DNA of 64,000 nucleotides, taken from Rhizobium rhizogenes (GTDB lineage Bacteria > Pseudomonadota > Alphaproteobacteria > Rhizobiales > Rhizobiaceae). The DNA is taken from the NCBI RefSeq assembly GCF_002005205.3, contig NZ_CP019701.2, forward strand, positions 2,787,001-2,851,000, read 5' to 3'. The position numbers and the translations under genes are program-made. The notes beneath the pieces are model-generated. The model ran no database searches, was not told the DNA's origin, and saw only the letters and a list, made by a program, of their open reading frames with translations. Below, in pieces: positions 1 through 9,413 of the stretch (position 1 is its first letter; every line of letters begins with the position of its first letter).

Positions 1-92
1 TTTCCGCGGCCATCACGGTCTTTTCCGTCGCTGTTTTCAATTACGGTCTCGGCCTGCCATTCCAGCGCTTCGGCCCCTGGCTTAAATTTTGA
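1..92 (+). CDS. tctB: TctB family protein, C-terminal end only (cut by window edge)
   Basis: An open frame entering from the left edge ends at the TGA at 90-92. Its last residues include a hydrophobic stretch followed by ...LPFQRFGPWLKF, typical of the end of the small membrane subunit TctB of tripartite tricarboxylate transporters. The tctA start lies 9 bases downstream, which is the usual tctB-tctA order. Identification rests mainly on this context because only about 29 residues are visible. Confidence 0.75.
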   Translation, partial: SAAITVFSVAVFNYGLGLPFQRFGPWLKF

Positions 93-101
93 GGTGCTGC
101 G

Positions 102-1607
102 ATGGATTTGCTCGATAATCTCGCTCTCGGTTTCGTCACGGCATCTTCGCTGGCAAACCTGTTCTTCTGCCTGATCGGCGTGCTGCTCGGCACCCTGATC
201 GGTGTGCTGCCCGGTATCGGCGCCACCGCGACCATCGCCATGCTGCTGCCGATCACCTTTCAGCTCGAGCCCGTCTCGTCGCTGATCATGCTCGCCGGCA
301 TTTATTACGGCGCGCAATATGGCGGCTCGACCACGGCTATCCTGATCAATATGCCGGGGGAATCGTCCTCCGCCGTCACCGCCATCGATGGGTATCAGAT
401 GGCACGCAAGGGCAAGGCGGGCGCCGCACTCGCCATTGCCGCCATCGGCTCGTTTTTTGCGGGTACGGTGTCCACCTTCCTCGTGGCAATCTTCGCCCCG
501 CCTCTCACGGCAATTGCGCTGGAATTCGGCGCGGCGGAATATTTCTCGCTGATGGTCGTCGGCCTTGTTTCGTCGATCGCGCTTGCCCATGGCTCCATCG
601 TCAAGGCGCTCGCCATGGTCGTGCTCGGTCTGCTGCTGGGCTTGGTCGGCACCGACATCTATAGCGGCACACCACGCTTCACCCTCGGCATCCGTGAATA
701 TGCCGATGGTCTGAATTTCGTGGCGGTGGCGGTGGGTGTCTTCGGTATCGCCGAAATCCTGCGCAACCTCGAAAACGAGCGCACCCGCTCGGTGTTGATT
801 GCCAAGGTCAGCGGCCTGATGCCCACCCGCGAGGATTTCAGGAAAATGATCGCTCCGGTGCTGCGCGGCACGGCCATAGGTTCGGCCCTTGGCATCCTGC
901 CGGGCGGTGGCGCCATTCTCGCGGCCTTTGCCTCCTACACCGTGGAAAAACGCGTCTCCAAGAACCCGGAAGAGTTCGGGCATGGCGCGGTGGCCGGTGT
1001 GGCCGGTCCGGAATCGGCCAACAATGCCGGCGCCCAGACCTCGTTCATCCCGCTGCTCACGCTCGGCATCCCCGCCAATCCGGTAATGGCGCTGATGATC
1101 GGCGCGATGATCATTCAGGGCATCGTGCCGGGTCCGAACGTCGCGACCGAACAGCCGGCGTTGTTCTGGGGCATCATCGCCTCCATGTGGATCGGCAACC
1201 TGATGCTCGTCATCCTCAACCTGCCTTTGATCGGGCTTTGGGTTAAGCTCCTGACGGTGCCTTATTACGTGCTGTTCCCCATCATCATGGCTTTCTGCGC
1301 CATCGGGGTCTACAGCGTCAATTCCAACGTCTTTGACCTCTATGCCGTCGCCTTCTTCGGCTTCATCGGTTACGTGCTGGTGAAGCTGCGCTGCGAGCCC
1401 GCCCCGTTGCTCCTGGGCTTCGTGCTCGGGCCGCTGCTGGAGGAGAACCTGCGTCGCGCCATGATCCTGTCGCGTGGCGATCCGTCCACTTTTGTCACCC
1501 GGCCGATCAGCGCCACCCTGCTTTTTATTGCGCTTGCGGTGTTGATCGTCGTTTTCCTGCCCAGCGTGAAGAAAAAACGCGAAGAGGTTTTCGTAGAAGA
1601 AGACTGA
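102..1607 (+). CDS. tctA: Tripartite tricarboxylate transporter permease TctA
   Basis: This 501-aa polytopic membrane protein is the large transport subunit of a TTT-family transporter, which works with TctB and a periplasmic TctC binding protein to import carboxylates with a cation gradient. The first conserved block ([15 protein letters not shown], about residues 36-50) and the second glycine-rich block ([16 protein letters not shown], about 264-279) are the paired family signatures, followed by [11 protein letters not shown]. About ten hydrophobic segments are visible. Length is normal for TctA. The ATG at 102 follows the partial tctB closely, so the two are cotranscribed. The substrate cannot be read from the sequence. 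Confidence 0.95.
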   Translation: MDLLDNLALGFVTASSLANLFFCLIGVLLGTLIGVLPGIGATATIAMLLPITFQLEPVSSLIMLAGIYYGAQYGGSTTAILINMPGESSSAVTAIDGYQMARKGKAGAALAIAAIGSFFAGTVSTFLVAIFAPPLTAIALEFGAAEYFSLMVVGLVSSIALAHGSIVKALAMVVLGLLLGLVGTDIYSGTPRFTLGIREYADGLNFVAVAVGVFGIAEILRNLENERTRSVLIAKVSGLMPTREDFRKMIAPVLRGTAIGSALGILPGGGAILAAFASYTVEKRVSKNPEEFGHGAVAGVAGPESANNAGAQTSFIPLLTLGIPANPVMALMIGAMIIQGIVPGPNVATEQPALFWGIIASMWIGNLMLVILNLPLIGLWVKLLTVPYYVLFPIIMAFCAIGVYSVNSNVFDLYAVAFFGFIGYVLVKLRCEPAPLLLGFVLGPLLEENLRRAMILSRGDPSTFVTRPISATLLFIALAVLIVVFLPSVKKKREEVFVEED

Positions 1608-1626
1608 GCAATATCAGACTCCGGAT

Positions 1627-1655
1627 GCCGGCGATGGAAACATCGCCGGCTTTTT
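1627..1655 (+). terminator. Rho-independent terminator after tctA
   Basis: A perfect 10-bp stem (GCCGGCGATG / CATCGCCGGC) with a GAAA loop is followed directly by five T residues. It lies 20 bases after the tctA stop. Confidence 0.9.
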
Positions 1656-1755
1656 CCGTTTCGGGGTCAGCCATGACGAATTCGCTTCACGAAAGCGGCA
1701 TATGGTTGACTTGTGCGCTTTTAGGCCCAAGGAAGGGCTGGAAAGAGAGGTCGAT

Positions 1756-1968
1756 ATGACGTCGGAAACCGAAAAACGGATCATCGCGCTCGAGGAGACG
1801 GTCGCGCACCAGGTGAAGGTGATAGAAGAACTGTCCGACCAGCTGGCGGAGCAGTGGAAGGTCGTGGAGCAGACTCGCGCCAAGCTCGACCGCTTGACCG
1901 AGAGGTTCCTGAGCCTTGAGGAGCAATCGCTGGAAGCGCCGTCCATCACCCGGCCGCCGCATTATTGA
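1756..1968 (+). CDS. slyX: SlyX family protein
   Basis: This is a 70-aa, charged, fully helical protein of the SlyX family. The frame runs as a coiled coil rich in E, Q and L (RIIALEETVAHQVKVIEEL, then SDQLAEQWKVVEQTRAKL) and ends in the family hallmark PPHY. The start at 1756 is preferred over the in-frame ATG at 1702 because GAGAGG sits 5 bases upstream and the family begins with a short polar N-terminus. Its function is unknown; the family is named from an E. coli gene next to slyD. It is probably cotranscribed with the DUF924 gene 13 bases downstream. Confidence 0.85.
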   Translation: MTSETEKRIIALEETVAHQVKVIEELSDQLAEQWKVVEQTRAKLDRLTERFLSLEEQSLEAPSITRPPHY

Positions 1969-1981
1969 CAGGGAAGCCACG

Positions 1982-2533
1982 ATGAAAAACGACACAGCCG
2001 AACTTGCCGCCGACATCGTCAACTTCTGGAAGAAGGCCGGGCCGGACAAATGGTTCGACAAGGATGCCGCCTTCGACAATCACTTTCACGACCGCTTTCG
2101 GGATGCCCATTTTGCCGCCGCGAGGCGTGAACTGGATGGCTGGCTGGACGGAGCGGAAAGCAGTCTGGCGTTGCTGCTTCTTCTCGATCAATTCCCGCGC
2201 AACTGCTTTCGCGGCACTGCCCATATGTATGCCACCGATCCGCTGGCACGGCTTTTCGCCGATGACGCCATCCGCCGTGGCCATGATCAGGCTGTGAGCG
2301 AGGATCTGCGCGTTTTCTTCTACCTGCCTTTTTCCCATGCGGAGGATATGGTGGCACAGCAGCGGGCCTGCGAGTTGAACCAGCCGCTTGGCGGGCTTTA
2401 TCTCCACCATGCCGAAGAACATCGCGATATCGTCGAGCGTTTCGGCCGCTTTCCGCATCGCAACCACATATTGCTGCGGGAAACGACGCCTGAGGAAAAG
2501 CAATATCTTGATGAAGGCGGCTTTTCCGGCTGA
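1982..2533 (+). CDS. DUF924 family protein
   Basis: This 183-aa soluble protein belongs to the DUF924 family (all-helical, TPR-like fold). The core motif LLLLDQFPRNCFRGTAHMYATD (near residues 60-81) and the later FYLPFSHAED segment, followed by an H-rich HHAEEHRDIVERFGRFPHRN stretch, are diagnostic. The start at 1982 follows an AGGGAAG ribosome-binding site. It lies 13 bases behind slyX and ends just before a terminator shared with dnaJ. No biochemical role is established for the family. Confidence 0.85.
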   Translation: MKNDTAELAADIVNFWKKAGPDKWFDKDAAFDNHFHDRFRDAHFAAARRELDGWLDGAESSLALLLLLDQFPRNCFRGTAHMYATDPLARLFADDAIRRGHDQAVSEDLRVFFYLPFSHAEDMVAQQRACELNQPLGGLYLHHAEEHRDIVERFGRFPHRNHILLRETTPEEKQYLDEGGFSG

Positions 2534-2542
2534 GCCCGAAAT

Positions 2543-2579
2543 AAAAACGCCGCCAGTCCCGGAGGATGGCGGCGTTTTT
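2543..2579. terminator. Bidirectional terminator between DUF924 gene and dnaJ
   Basis: The 13-base arms AAAAACGCCGCCA and TGGCGGCGTTTTT pair perfectly around an 11-base loop. T-runs are present on both strands, so the structure can serve both convergent genes. Confidence 0.9.
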
Positions 2580-2600
2580 GATGTGCAAGACCGACGGTAA

Positions 2601-3737
2601 TCAGCCGTCGAAGAACTCCTTCATCCGGGCAAAGAAGCCCGTCGACTCCGGGTTGTTCTCCTTCGAGGACAGCTGCTCGAACTCCTGCAGCAGCTCGCGC
2701 TGGCGCTTGCTGAGCTTCTGCGGCGTTTCGATCTGGATCTGGATATAAAGATCGCCCGTCTGCGCCGAACGCAAGACCGGCATGCCCTTACCCTTCAGGC
2801 GGAACTGCTTGCCCGGCTGGGTGCCTTCCGGAACCGTGACGCGCGACTTGGTGCCGTCGAGCGTCGTGACATCGAAAGTGCCGCCGAGCGCTGCCGTCGT
2901 CATGGAGATCGGCACGGTGCAATAGAGATCGGCGCCGTCGCGCTGGAAGAATTCATGCGGACGCACGGACAGGAAGATATAGAGATCGCCCGCCGGGCCG
3001 CCGCGCATACCGGCTTCGCCTTCGCCCTGCAGGCGAATGCGGGTGCCGTCTTCGATACCAGAGGGAATGTTGACCGAGAGCGAACGCTCTTCCGTCACAC
3101 GGCCCTGACCATGGCACTTGCTGCACGGATCGGAAATCGTCTGCCCGCGGCCGTGGCAGGTGGGGCAGGTGCGCTCCACCGAGAAGAAGCCCTGTGCTGC
3201 ACGCACGCGACCGGAACCCTGGCAGGTGGCGCAGGTCTTGGGTTGCGTGCCGGGTTTCGCGCCCGAGCCGGAACAGACGTCGCAGGTGATCGAGGTCGGA
3301 ACCCTGATCTGCGCCGTCTTGCCGGTGAAGGCTTCTTCCAGCGTGATTTCCATATTGTAGCGAAGGTCGGCGCCGCGCTCGCGTCCGCCGGAAGACCGGC
3401 GCGCACGGCCACCGCCCATCATCTCTCCGAAGATGTCTTCGAAGATATCGGAGAAGCCGCCATTGGCGAAACCGCCGCCGCCAAAGCCGCCGCCACCGCC
3501 CATGCCGCCATTTTCAAATGCGGCGTGGCCGAAACGGTCATAGGCCGCGCGCTTCTGCGGATCCTTCAGCGTTTCGTAGGCTTCGTTGATTTCCTTGAAT
3601 TTCTGCTCGGATTCGGCGTTATCCGGGTTCTTGTCCGGATGGTATTTCATCGCGAGTTTGCGGAAGGCGCTTTTCAGCTCTTTTTCGTCCGCGGTCTTGC
3701 TGACGCCGAGTGTTTCGTAAAAGTCTGCTTTCGCCAT
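2601..3737 (-). CDS. dnaJ: Chaperone protein DnaJ
   Basis: This 378-aa type I J-protein stimulates the DnaK ATPase and delivers unfolded clients. The N-terminal J-domain ([11 protein letters not shown] onward) contains the HPD triad in KYHPDKNP. It is followed by a Gly/Phe linker with [11 protein letters not shown] and by four zinc-binding CxxCxGxG repeats ([32 protein letters not shown]), then the substrate-binding C-terminal domains. The start [11 protein letters not shown] at 3737 is preferred over an upstream TTG-type start that would add 20 residues. It lies 89 bases downstream of dnaK, in the same operon. Confidence 0.97.
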   Translation of the reverse strand: MAKADFYETLGVSKTADEKELKSAFRKLAMKYHPDKNPDNAESEQKFKEINEAYETLKDPQKRAAYDRFGHAAFENGGMGGGGGFGGGGFANGGFSDIFEDIFGEMMGGGRARRSSGGRERGADLRYNMEITLEEAFTGKTAQIRVPTSITCDVCSGSGAKPGTQPKTCATCQGSGRVRAAQGFFSVERTCPTCHGRGQTISDPCSKCHGQGRVTEERSLSVNIPSGIEDGTRIRLQGEGEAGMRGGPAGDLYIFLSVRPHEFFQRDGADLYCTVPISMTTAALGGTFDVTTLDGTKSRVTVPEGTQPGKQFRLKGKGMPVLRSAQTGDLYIQIQIETPQKLSKRQRELLQEFEQLSSKENNPESTGFFARMKEFFDG

Positions 3738-3765
3738 TAAGTTAACAAGCCCCGCAAATGGATTT

Positions 3766-3786
3766 CCGGCTGCACTCGGCAGCCGG
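3766..3786 (-). terminator. Hairpin in the dnaK-dnaJ spacer
   Basis: The arms CCGGCTGC and GCAGCCGG form a perfect 8-bp stem around a 5-base loop. No T-run follows on the minus strand, so it more likely acts as an mRNA processing or stability element, or as a partial attenuator that keeps dnaJ below dnaK, than as a full terminator. Confidence 0.55.
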
Positions 3787-3826
3787 ATCTCTTGCATATG
3801 TTGTCAGGAGACGGAAAGTCACGCGA

Positions 3827-5731
3827 TTATGCGGACTTCTTGTCGTCCTTGATTTCTTCATAGTCCGCGTCGACGACGTCGTCCTTGCCGCCCTCTGCGG
3901 AAGCATCACCGGCCTCGGCCTGCTGTGCTTCGTAGATGGCCTGACCGAGCTTCATGGATACTTCCATGAGGGTCTGGGTCTTGGCCTGAATGTCGTCTGC
4001 ATCCGGCTCGGAAGCTTCGACGGCGGTCTTCAGGCTGGCAATGGCGTCCTCGATAGCCTTGCGGTCGGTCTCGGAGACCTTGTCACCATATTCCTTCACC
4101 GACTTCTCGGTGGAGTGAATGAGGCTTTCGGCCTGGTTCTTGGCTTCGACACCGGCGCGACGCTTCTTGTCGGCCTCGGCATTGGCTTCGGCGTCCTTCA
4201 CCATCTTTTCGATGTCGGCGTCGGAGAGACCACCGGAGGCCTGGATGCGGATCTGCTGTTCCTTGCCTGTGCCCTTGTCCTTGGCCGAAACCTGCACGAT
4301 ACCGTTGGCGTCGATATCGAAGGTCACTTCGATCTGCGGTACGCCACGCGGTGCCGGCGGCAGGCCAACGAGGTCGAACTGGCCGAGCAGCTTGTTGTCC
4401 TGGGCCATTTCGCGCTCACCCTGCGAGACGCGGATGGTCACGGCCGACTGGTTGTCTTCTGCGGTCGAGAAGGTCTGGCTCTTCTTGGTCGGGATCGTCG
4501 TGTTGCGATCGATCAGACGGGTGAAGACGCCGCCCAGCGTTTCGATGCCGAGCGACAGCGGGGTCACGTCGAGCAGCAGAACGTCCTTGACGTCGCCCTG
4601 CAGAACGCCGGCCTGGATGGCGGCGCCCATGGCGACCACTTCATCCGGGTTCACACCCTTGTGCGGCTCCTTGCCGAACAGCTGCTTGACGACTTCCTGC
4701 ACCTTCGGCATGCGGCTCATGCCACCGACGAGAACGACTTCATCGATCTCGGAAGCGGAAACGCCGGCATCCTTGAGCGCTGCCTTGCACGGCGCGACGG
4801 TGCGCTGCACCAGATCGTCGACCAGGCTTTCGAACTTGGCGCGGGTCAGCTTCAGCGTCAGGTGCTTCGGACCGGAAGCATCGGCCGTGATGAACGGCAG
4901 GTTGATTTCGGTCTGCTGCGAGGACGAAAGCTCGATCTTCGCCTTTTCCGCAGCTTCCTTGAGGCGCTGCAGGGCGAGCTTGTCGTTCTTCAGGTCGATG
5001 CCCTGGTCCTTCTTGAACTCGCCGGCCAGATATTCGACCAGACGCATATCGAAGTCTTCACCGCCAAGGAAGGTATCGCCATTGGTGGATTTCACTTCGA
5101 AGACGCCATCGCCGATTTCGAGGATCGAAATATCGAACGTGCCGCCGCCAAGGTCGTAGACGGCGATGGTCTTGCCGTCCTTCTTGTCGAGACCATAGGC
5201 GAGCGCTGCCGCGGTCGGCTCGTTGATGATGCGCAGAACTTCAAGACCGGCGATGCGGCCGGCATCCTTGGTTGCCTGGCGCTGTGCGTCGTTGAAGTAG
5301 GCCGGAACGGTGATGACGGCCTTCTCGACCTTCTCGCCGAGATAGGATTCAGCCGTTTCCTTCATCTTCTGAAGGATCATGGCGGAAATCTGCGAAGGGG
5401 AATAATTATTGTCCTGCGCCTTCACCCATGCGTCGCCATTGTCGCCCTTGACGATTTCAAAGGGAACGAGGGCCTTGTCCTTTTCGACGGTCGGATCTTC
5501 ATAACGACGACCGATCAGACGCTTGACCGCAAACAGGGTGTTGGTCGGGTTGGTGACCGCCTGGCGCTTGGCCGGCTGGCCGACAAGACGTTCGCCGTCG
5601 TCGGAAAATGCCACCATGGACGGCGTGGTGCGTGCGCCTTCCGCGTTTTCAATTACTTTCGTGTCCTTGCCGTCCATCACTGCGACGCAGGAATTGGTCG
5701 TGCCAAGGTCGATACCGATTACTTTTGCCAT
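3827..5731 (-). CDS. dnaK: Molecular chaperone DnaK (Hsp70)
   Basis: This 634-aa Hsp70 has the normal length for the family. The ATPase domain opens with [16 protein letters not shown] (phosphate 1) and contains the [15 protein letters not shown] and [14 protein letters not shown] motifs and the [13 protein letters not shown] motif. The substrate-binding domain begins after the [14 protein letters not shown] linker, and the acidic tail ends [10 protein letters not shown]. The start at 5731 is preceded by GGAGAG and matches the family N-terminus; an upstream extension in the longer frame runs through the promoter region and is not coding. A near-perfect RpoH promoter lies about 97 bases upstream. 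It refolds proteins together with DnaJ and GrpE. Confidence 0.98.
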   Translation of the reverse strand: MAKVIGIDLGTTNSCVAVMDGKDTKVIENAEGARTTPSMVAFSDDGERLVGQPAKRQAVTNPTNTLFAVKRLIGRRYEDPTVEKDKALVPFEIVKGDNGDAWVKAQDNNYSPSQISAMILQKMKETAESYLGEKVEKAVITVPAYFNDAQRQATKDAGRIAGLEVLRIINEPTAAALAYGLDKKDGKTIAVYDLGGGTFDISILEIGDGVFEVKSTNGDTFLGGEDFDMRLVEYLAGEFKKDQGIDLKNDKLALQRLKEAAEKAKIELSSSQQTEINLPFITADASGPKHLTLKLTRAKFESLVDDLVQRTVAPCKAALKDAGVSASEIDEVVLVGGMSRMPKVQEVVKQLFGKEPHKGVNPDEVVAMGAAIQAGVLQGDVKDVLLLDVTPLSLGIETLGGVFTRLIDRNTTIPTKKSQTFSTAEDNQSAVTIRVSQGEREMAQDNKLLGQFDLVGLPPAPRGVPQIEVTFDIDANGIVQVSAKDKGTGKEQQIRIQASGGLSDADIEKMVKDAEANAEADKKRRAGVEAKNQAESLIHSTEKSVKEYGDKVSETDRKAIEDAIASLKTAVEASEPDADDIQAKTQTLMEVSMKLGQAIYEAQQAEAGDASAEGGKDDVVDADYEEIKDDKKSA

Positions 5732-5827
5732 GCTCTTCTCTCCTTGAAGCGAGCTGCCGGAACCCCGTGAGGCATTCTTGTAGCAGCTCCTTGACTTGGA
5801 TTTGCAGTATTCGCTGCAGTTCTGCGG

Positions 5828-5859
5828 CGTATATAAGGAGCGATTTTTCCTGCTGCAAG
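5828..5859 (-). promoter_or_regulatory. RpoH (sigma-32) heat-shock promoter of dnaKJ
   Basis: Read on the minus strand, CTTG (5859-5856), an 18-base spacer and CTTATATACG (5837-5828) match the alphaproteobacterial heat-shock consensus CTTG-N17/18-CYTATNTNNG at every fixed position. The site is about 97 bases upstream of the dnaK start. The rest of the dnaK-hydrolase spacer (5732-6051) shows no gene; a second CTTG lies 8 bases further upstream. Confidence 0.8.
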
Positions 5860-6051
5860 GCGCAAGAGAGGGGTAAGCGCAGCAAAAAGCGCACGAAACC
5901 CCTGTCCGTGCAGAAGCATAGCCATTCACGCTTGCGGAAACGGAAAAACGTGACTTTGACGTTACGCTGCGCCATCACCCGGTGTGACCGCCGGCGGGAA
6001 CGGCGAAGTTCGATTTGGGTCGCTATTGCGCACTACAGGTACCATGGCGGA

Positions 6052-6969
6052 CTACGCAGGGGACTGCGCTCCCGCAAGGATTTTCTTTCCGGTCACGTTG
6101 CAAATGGCTTCTATCACCGTCCGGTCGAGTTCGCGTGGCAGGTCGTGCCCCATCCCTTCGATCGGCAGATAAATCGCATTCGGGATCGAAAACGCCGTAT
6201 CATGACCGCAGGCTGGCGGGATCAATGGATCGTCGGTTCCGTGAATGACGAGCGTCGGTGCTGTGATCGTCGCCAGACGCGAGCGTCGGTCCCCTGCCAC
6301 CGCCATGCCTGCGATCTGCCGTGCCACGCCGTCGGGATCATGGTTGCGATACATCTCTTCCAGCAGAAGGGCACGATGGGCCTCTTCGTTGAGGGGATAA
6401 CCCGCCCCCGCAATCCGGCGCGCGAAAGCGAGGCGCACAGCCAGAAACCCCTCCTGATCGACGGCGGGATCAGGTGCGGGACGCATCATCATTGCCATGA
6501 CATCGGGGGCCGCCTGCGGCAGGGCGGGATTACCGGTGCTGGACATGATCGAGGTCAGGGAAAGGATGCGGTCAGCGTGATCACTCGCAAGAATCTGTGC
6601 GATCATTCCCCCCATCGAGCGCCCAACGACATGCGCCCGCGCGATGCCGAGCGCGTCGAGGAGGCCGATGGCGTCGACCGCCATATCGCCAAGAGTATAG
6701 GGCACCTGGGGCCGGCGTCCTGCCATCAATGCGGAGGCAAGCGCGCCGAAATCCGGTGAGGGCGAACTGCTGAAATGGGTGGAGCAGCCGGTATCGCGAT
6801 TGTCGAAGCGAATCACGTGATAACCCGCTGCGGCCAGCTGCTCGCAAAAAGGTATCGTCCAGCGGATCATCTGCGTTCCCAGCCCGGAAATCAGCAGGAT
6901 CGCCTCATTCGTGGCATCGCCGAAACTGTCCCAGGCGAGTTCGATGCCATTGGATATTGCAATATTCAC
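6052..6969 (-). CDS. Alpha/beta-fold hydrolase
   Basis: This 305-aa serine hydrolase-fold protein has the nucleophile elbow GRSMGG (about residues 120-125), an oxyanion-region LLISGLGTQ near residue 27, a possible acid in HGTDDPLIP, and a catalytic His candidate in EGMGHDLP near the end. The order Ser-Asp-His fits the family. The start is a GTG at 6969 with GGAGG a few bases upstream. It resembles esterases and haloperoxidase-like enzymes, but the substrate cannot be predicted. It stands alone between the divergent dnaK promoter region and the DUF2239 gene. Confidence 0.85.
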   Translation of the reverse strand: MNIAISNGIELAWDSFGDATNEAILLISGLGTQMIRWTIPFCEQLAAAGYHVIRFDNRDTGCSTHFSSSPSPDFGALASALMAGRRPQVPYTLGDMAVDAIGLLDALGIARAHVVGRSMGGMIAQILASDHADRILSLTSIMSSTGNPALPQAAPDVMAMMMRPAPDPAVDQEGFLAVRLAFARRIAGAGYPLNEEAHRALLLEEMYRNHDPDGVARQIAGMAVAGDRRSRLATITAPTLVIHGTDDPLIPPACGHDTAFSIPNAIYLPIEGMGHDLPRELDRTVIEAICNVTGKKILAGAQSPA

Positions 6970-7056
6970 GGCGGCCCTCCGGCGAAAATTAGGGAAAACA
7001 GGGGGTATGGGTCGGCTCTGTTCTGCTCTGCTCGTGGTGTTCGGTTTCCCGGCACG

Positions 7057-7698
7057 TCACGAATGCTGGTGATTGCCCGGCCTGAATGCGAGACGCAGGG
7101 CATAGGCCCTGATATCCGCGGGCCACGAAATGGTCCGTTCTTCCAGTGCGGGGCGATCGTCCGCAAAGAGGGTTCGTATCGCCTCCTCATAACCGGGGAG
7201 GTTTCCAGCGATCACTTGCATGAATCGATAGGCGGCCTCCTGTGCCGCCCGCTTTTCCTGATGTGGATGCGCAGCCTTTCTGGCCCCGTCCACCAGGCGC
7301 CTCAGTGCCGCTGAAGCGCCGCCGGGCTGGGTTGCGAGCCATTCCCATTGTCGTGGCAGCAGGGTCACTTCCCGGGCGACGACTCCCAGTTTCGGCCGTC
7401 CGCGGCTCTTCTGATCCTGTCCTTCCTCCAAAGCCGCCAGGCCGGAGGTTGCGCCGGTCTTCGGGCGATCGCTTCCCACAGCCGCCTTGGGAGGGTGGGA
7501 CAGCCGTTCAACGATGTCCGTGTCGGTGCCACGCAGATCGAGATCGACGACACGACCTGTCGCATCATCGAATACGAGGATTGTTTCGTCCGTCTCGCCC
7601 GATCGGCGGATTGCGATGGCTACTTCGGCCAGCGGACCGCTGAGCAGTAATCTATCGCCGGAAAATGCGGTGCAGGGTCTGCTGGGGGGATTCGACAT
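7057..7698 (-). CDS. DUF2239 family protein
   Basis: This 213-aa protein is assigned to DUF2239 from the ordered blocks TAFSGDRLLLSGPLAEVA, ILVFDDATGRVVDLDLRG, GRPKLGVVAREVTLLPRQWEWLA and GGASAALRRLVDGAR. The middle blocks suggest a compact DNA-binding-like or adaptor fold, but no function is established. The ATG at 7696-7698 starts the frame. Two copies of a TAYCCGGGTA palindrome lie 32-70 bases upstream and may be its operator. The downstream hydrolase gene is on the same strand, 87 bases away. Confidence 0.8.
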   Translation of the reverse strand: MSNPPSRPCTAFSGDRLLLSGPLAEVAIAIRRSGETDETILVFDDATGRVVDLDLRGTDTDIVERLSHPPKAAVGSDRPKTGATSGLAALEEGQDQKSRGRPKLGVVAREVTLLPRQWEWLATQPGGASAALRRLVDGARKAAHPHQEKRAAQEAAYRFMQVIAGNLPGYEEAIRTLFADDRPALEERTISWPADIRAYALRLAFRPGNHQHS

Positions 7699-7730
7699 GT
7701 CGCGCTCGCCAAAATGGATACGCGATTAAT

Positions 7731-7768
7731 ATCCGGGTAAAACAATTCCGTCAATTATACCCGGGTAA
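7731..7768. promoter_or_regulatory. Two TAYCCGGGTA sites upstream of the DUF2239 gene
   Basis: TATCCGGGTA at 7731-7740 and the perfect 10-bp palindrome TACCCGGGTA at 7759-7768 are both followed by AAA, with 28 bases between equivalent positions. Paired palindromes just upstream of a start codon suggest a repressor operator. The protein that binds is unknown. Confidence 0.45.
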
Positions 7769-7939
7769 AATGAGCGAGATATGGTGAAAGCGAGATTCGC
7801 CCACCACGCGAGCGCTGCCGGACGCGGCCACCATGGGGTCCGCGAACCCGTCCGTCTTGCGGGACAGAAAAGGCGTATCGGGGAAAACAGGCGGCAATCG
7901 ACGCTAAGTCGCGGGCTTGGCTGAGTATTCCGGGAAATA

Positions 7940-8029
7940 TGGCGGACAGGGTGGGATTCGAACCCACGGTACGCTTTCACGCACACACGCGTTCCAGGCG
8001 TGCGCCTTAAACCACTCGGCCACCTGTCC
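7940..8029 (-). tRNA. tRNA-Ser (GGA anticodon)
   Basis: The minus strand folds as a class II tRNA: acceptor GGACAGG / CCTGTCC, discriminator G, encoded CCA, a T-loop with GGTTCGAATCC, a long variable arm as in serine tRNAs, and the anticodon loop CTGGAAC giving anticodon GGA. It reads UCC and UCU codons. Confidence 0.97.
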
Positions 8030-8079
8030 TTTTTCAAGTCTGCATGTCATGAAGAATGCAAATCACTGGAACGGCGCGA

Positions 8080-8107
8080 TATATACCGATGAATTCGCAG
8101 GGATCAA
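8080..8107 (-). promoter_or_regulatory. Likely sigma-70 promoter of tRNA-Ser
   Basis: On the minus strand TTGATC (8107-8102), a 16-base spacer and TATATA (8085-8080) lie about 50 bases upstream of the mature tRNA. The remainder of the 8030-8249 spacer shows no gene. Confidence 0.5.
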
Positions 8108-8249
8108 CACGAATCTGACAGTTTTTTGAAATGTCGGCAATTTCCTGCCTTCCGACGTGATTGCAAACCGGTTTTCCCGCCTTTATCGATGCATTATATG
8201 TTTCAGAATGTGGTTGCCTGACTGGCAGGCCGTAAGCGAGGTGTCCCGG

Positions 8250-8567
8250 ATGAAGGCTTTTCTGCGGTTTTTGAGCTTTCTTTTCCTCGTGGCCGCGATT
8301 TTTCTGGGTGTGCTCGATTCGATCCGCTCCGTTTCCACATCCTCGGTGAGCATTACCGGCATCCTGTCCGTGTGGAACTATCTTCTTCCCGCCTCGCGCA
8401 CCATGGTGGAAGCGGGTATGGCTCACTATATTCACCCTGAAGCGTGGCGCTTCATTGAAAATGGGCTGTCGGCGCTGCCGGCATCTGCCTTTTTCCTCAC
8501 GCTGTCCCTGCTTTGCTGGATGGCGGGTTACAGGAAGCACAAGGCGATGAGGCGTCTGTCAGTCTGA
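8250..8567 (+). CDS. Small two-span membrane protein, function unknown
   Basis: This 105-aa protein has two clear hydrophobic helices, one at residues 4-24 (FLRFLSFLFLVAAIFLGVLD) and one near the end (ASAFFLTLSLLCWMAGY), joined by a soluble loop with aromatic residues. It ends in a basic tail (RKHKAMRRLSV). The ATG at 8250 is preferred because GAGG sits 8 bases upstream and an upstream in-frame start would place charged residues before the first helix. It lies 77 bases before msrA on the same strand. I do not recognise the family. Confidence 0.7.
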   Translation: MKAFLRFLSFLFLVAAIFLGVLDSIRSVSTSSVSITGILSVWNYLLPASRTMVEAGMAHYIHPEAWRFIENGLSALPASAFFLTLSLLCWMAGYRKHKAMRRLSV

Positions 8568-8644
8568 TCTTTCAGCATGACGACGGTGACGCTGCGCAGA
8601 TGTGAACCGTGAAAAGCGGCGGAACTGGCCGCATGGAGGACCGA

Positions 8645-9295
8645 ATGTTCCTGTTCGATACGCTTTCGAAAAAGACGACGATGCCGACCGAAGAAACGGC
8701 CTTGCCCGGCCGTGAAGAGGCGCTTGCCGTGCCGGAACTTCATTTCGTGAACGGCCGGCCCCTGAAGGGTCCTTATCCCGATGGTCTTGAAATCATCTAT
8801 CTCGGCATGGGCTGCTTCTGGGGTGCGGAGCGGCTGTTCTGGCAAACGCCGGGCGTATGGGTGACGGCGGTGGGTTATACCGGCGGCTTTACCCGCAATC
8901 CGACCTATCAGGAAACGACGACGGGCCAGACGGGTCACGCCGAAGTGGTGAAGGTCGTTTACGATCCGGCCGTGATCTCGCTGTCGGGCCTGCTCAGGAT
9001 ATTCTTCGAGGAGCATGATCCGACTCAGGGAATGCGGCAGGGCAACGATGTTGGCACCACCTATCGTTCCGCCATTTATGCGACGACGGAAGGTCAGCTG
9101 CAGCAGGCCCAGAAGGCGCGGGACGTTTTTCAGCAGGCTCTGGAAGATGCGGGCCATGGCCGGGCGATCACCACTGAGATCGGGCCGCTTGAAACATTTT
9201 ATTATGCTGAGGACTATCATCAGCAATATCTTGCCAAGAACCCGGGTGGCTACTGCGGCTTGAGGGGAACCGGCGTAAGCTGCAATATCGACTAG
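8645..9295 (+). CDS. msrA: Peptide-methionine (S)-S-oxide reductase MsrA
   Basis: This 216-aa enzyme reduces the S-epimer of methionine sulfoxide in proteins, using thioredoxin as donor. The catalytic motif [11 protein letters not shown] holds the nucleophile Cys57. [23 protein letters not shown] and the C-terminal [11 protein letters not shown], with resolving cysteines, complete the family pattern. The ATG at 8645 has GGAGG 5 bases upstream; an in-frame ATG at 8633 lacks such a site. About 40 residues precede the core, as in longer MsrA forms. A large inverted repeat follows the stop codon immediately. Confidence 0.95.
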   Translation: MFLFDTLSKKTTMPTEETALPGREEALAVPELHFVNGRPLKGPYPDGLEIIYLGMGCFWGAERLFWQTPGVWVTAVGYTGGFTRNPTYQETTTGQTGHAEVVKVVYDPAVISLSGLLRIFFEEHDPTQGMRQGNDVGTTYRSAIYATTEGQLQQAQKARDVFQQALEDAGHGRAITTEIGPLETFYYAEDYHQQYLAKNPGGYCGLRGTGVSCNID

Positions 9296-9368
9296 TTTTT
9301 TTGCAAGTCACCCCGGTGGAAAGACTAAAAAAGCGCCAGATCAAAGTTTTTCCACCGGGTCAAAAAAA
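9296..9368. repeat. Imperfect 73-base inverted repeat after msrA
   Basis: The outer arms TTTTTTTG (9296-9303) and CAAAAAAA (9361-9368) and the inner arms CCCGGTGGAAA (9312-9322) and TTTCCACCGGG (9349-9359) are complementary, with a 26-base apical loop and a bulge on the left side. It probably ends msrA transcription or protects the transcript. The pattern is not a classical hairpin plus U-tract on either strand. Confidence 0.6.
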
Positions 9369-9413
9369 CCGGATGAATTTTTCATTGAGCCATGCAAGGA
9401 TATGAGGCAAGCA

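Noticed and set aside
3758..5770. A 670-codon open frame opposite dnaK
   Set aside because: It mirrors the reading frame of dnaK, has no ribosome-binding site, and its composition is that of an antisense frame of a high-GC gene.
7917..8129. A 70-codon plus-strand frame across the tRNA-Ser gene
   Set aside because: It reads through the antisense of a certain tRNA gene.
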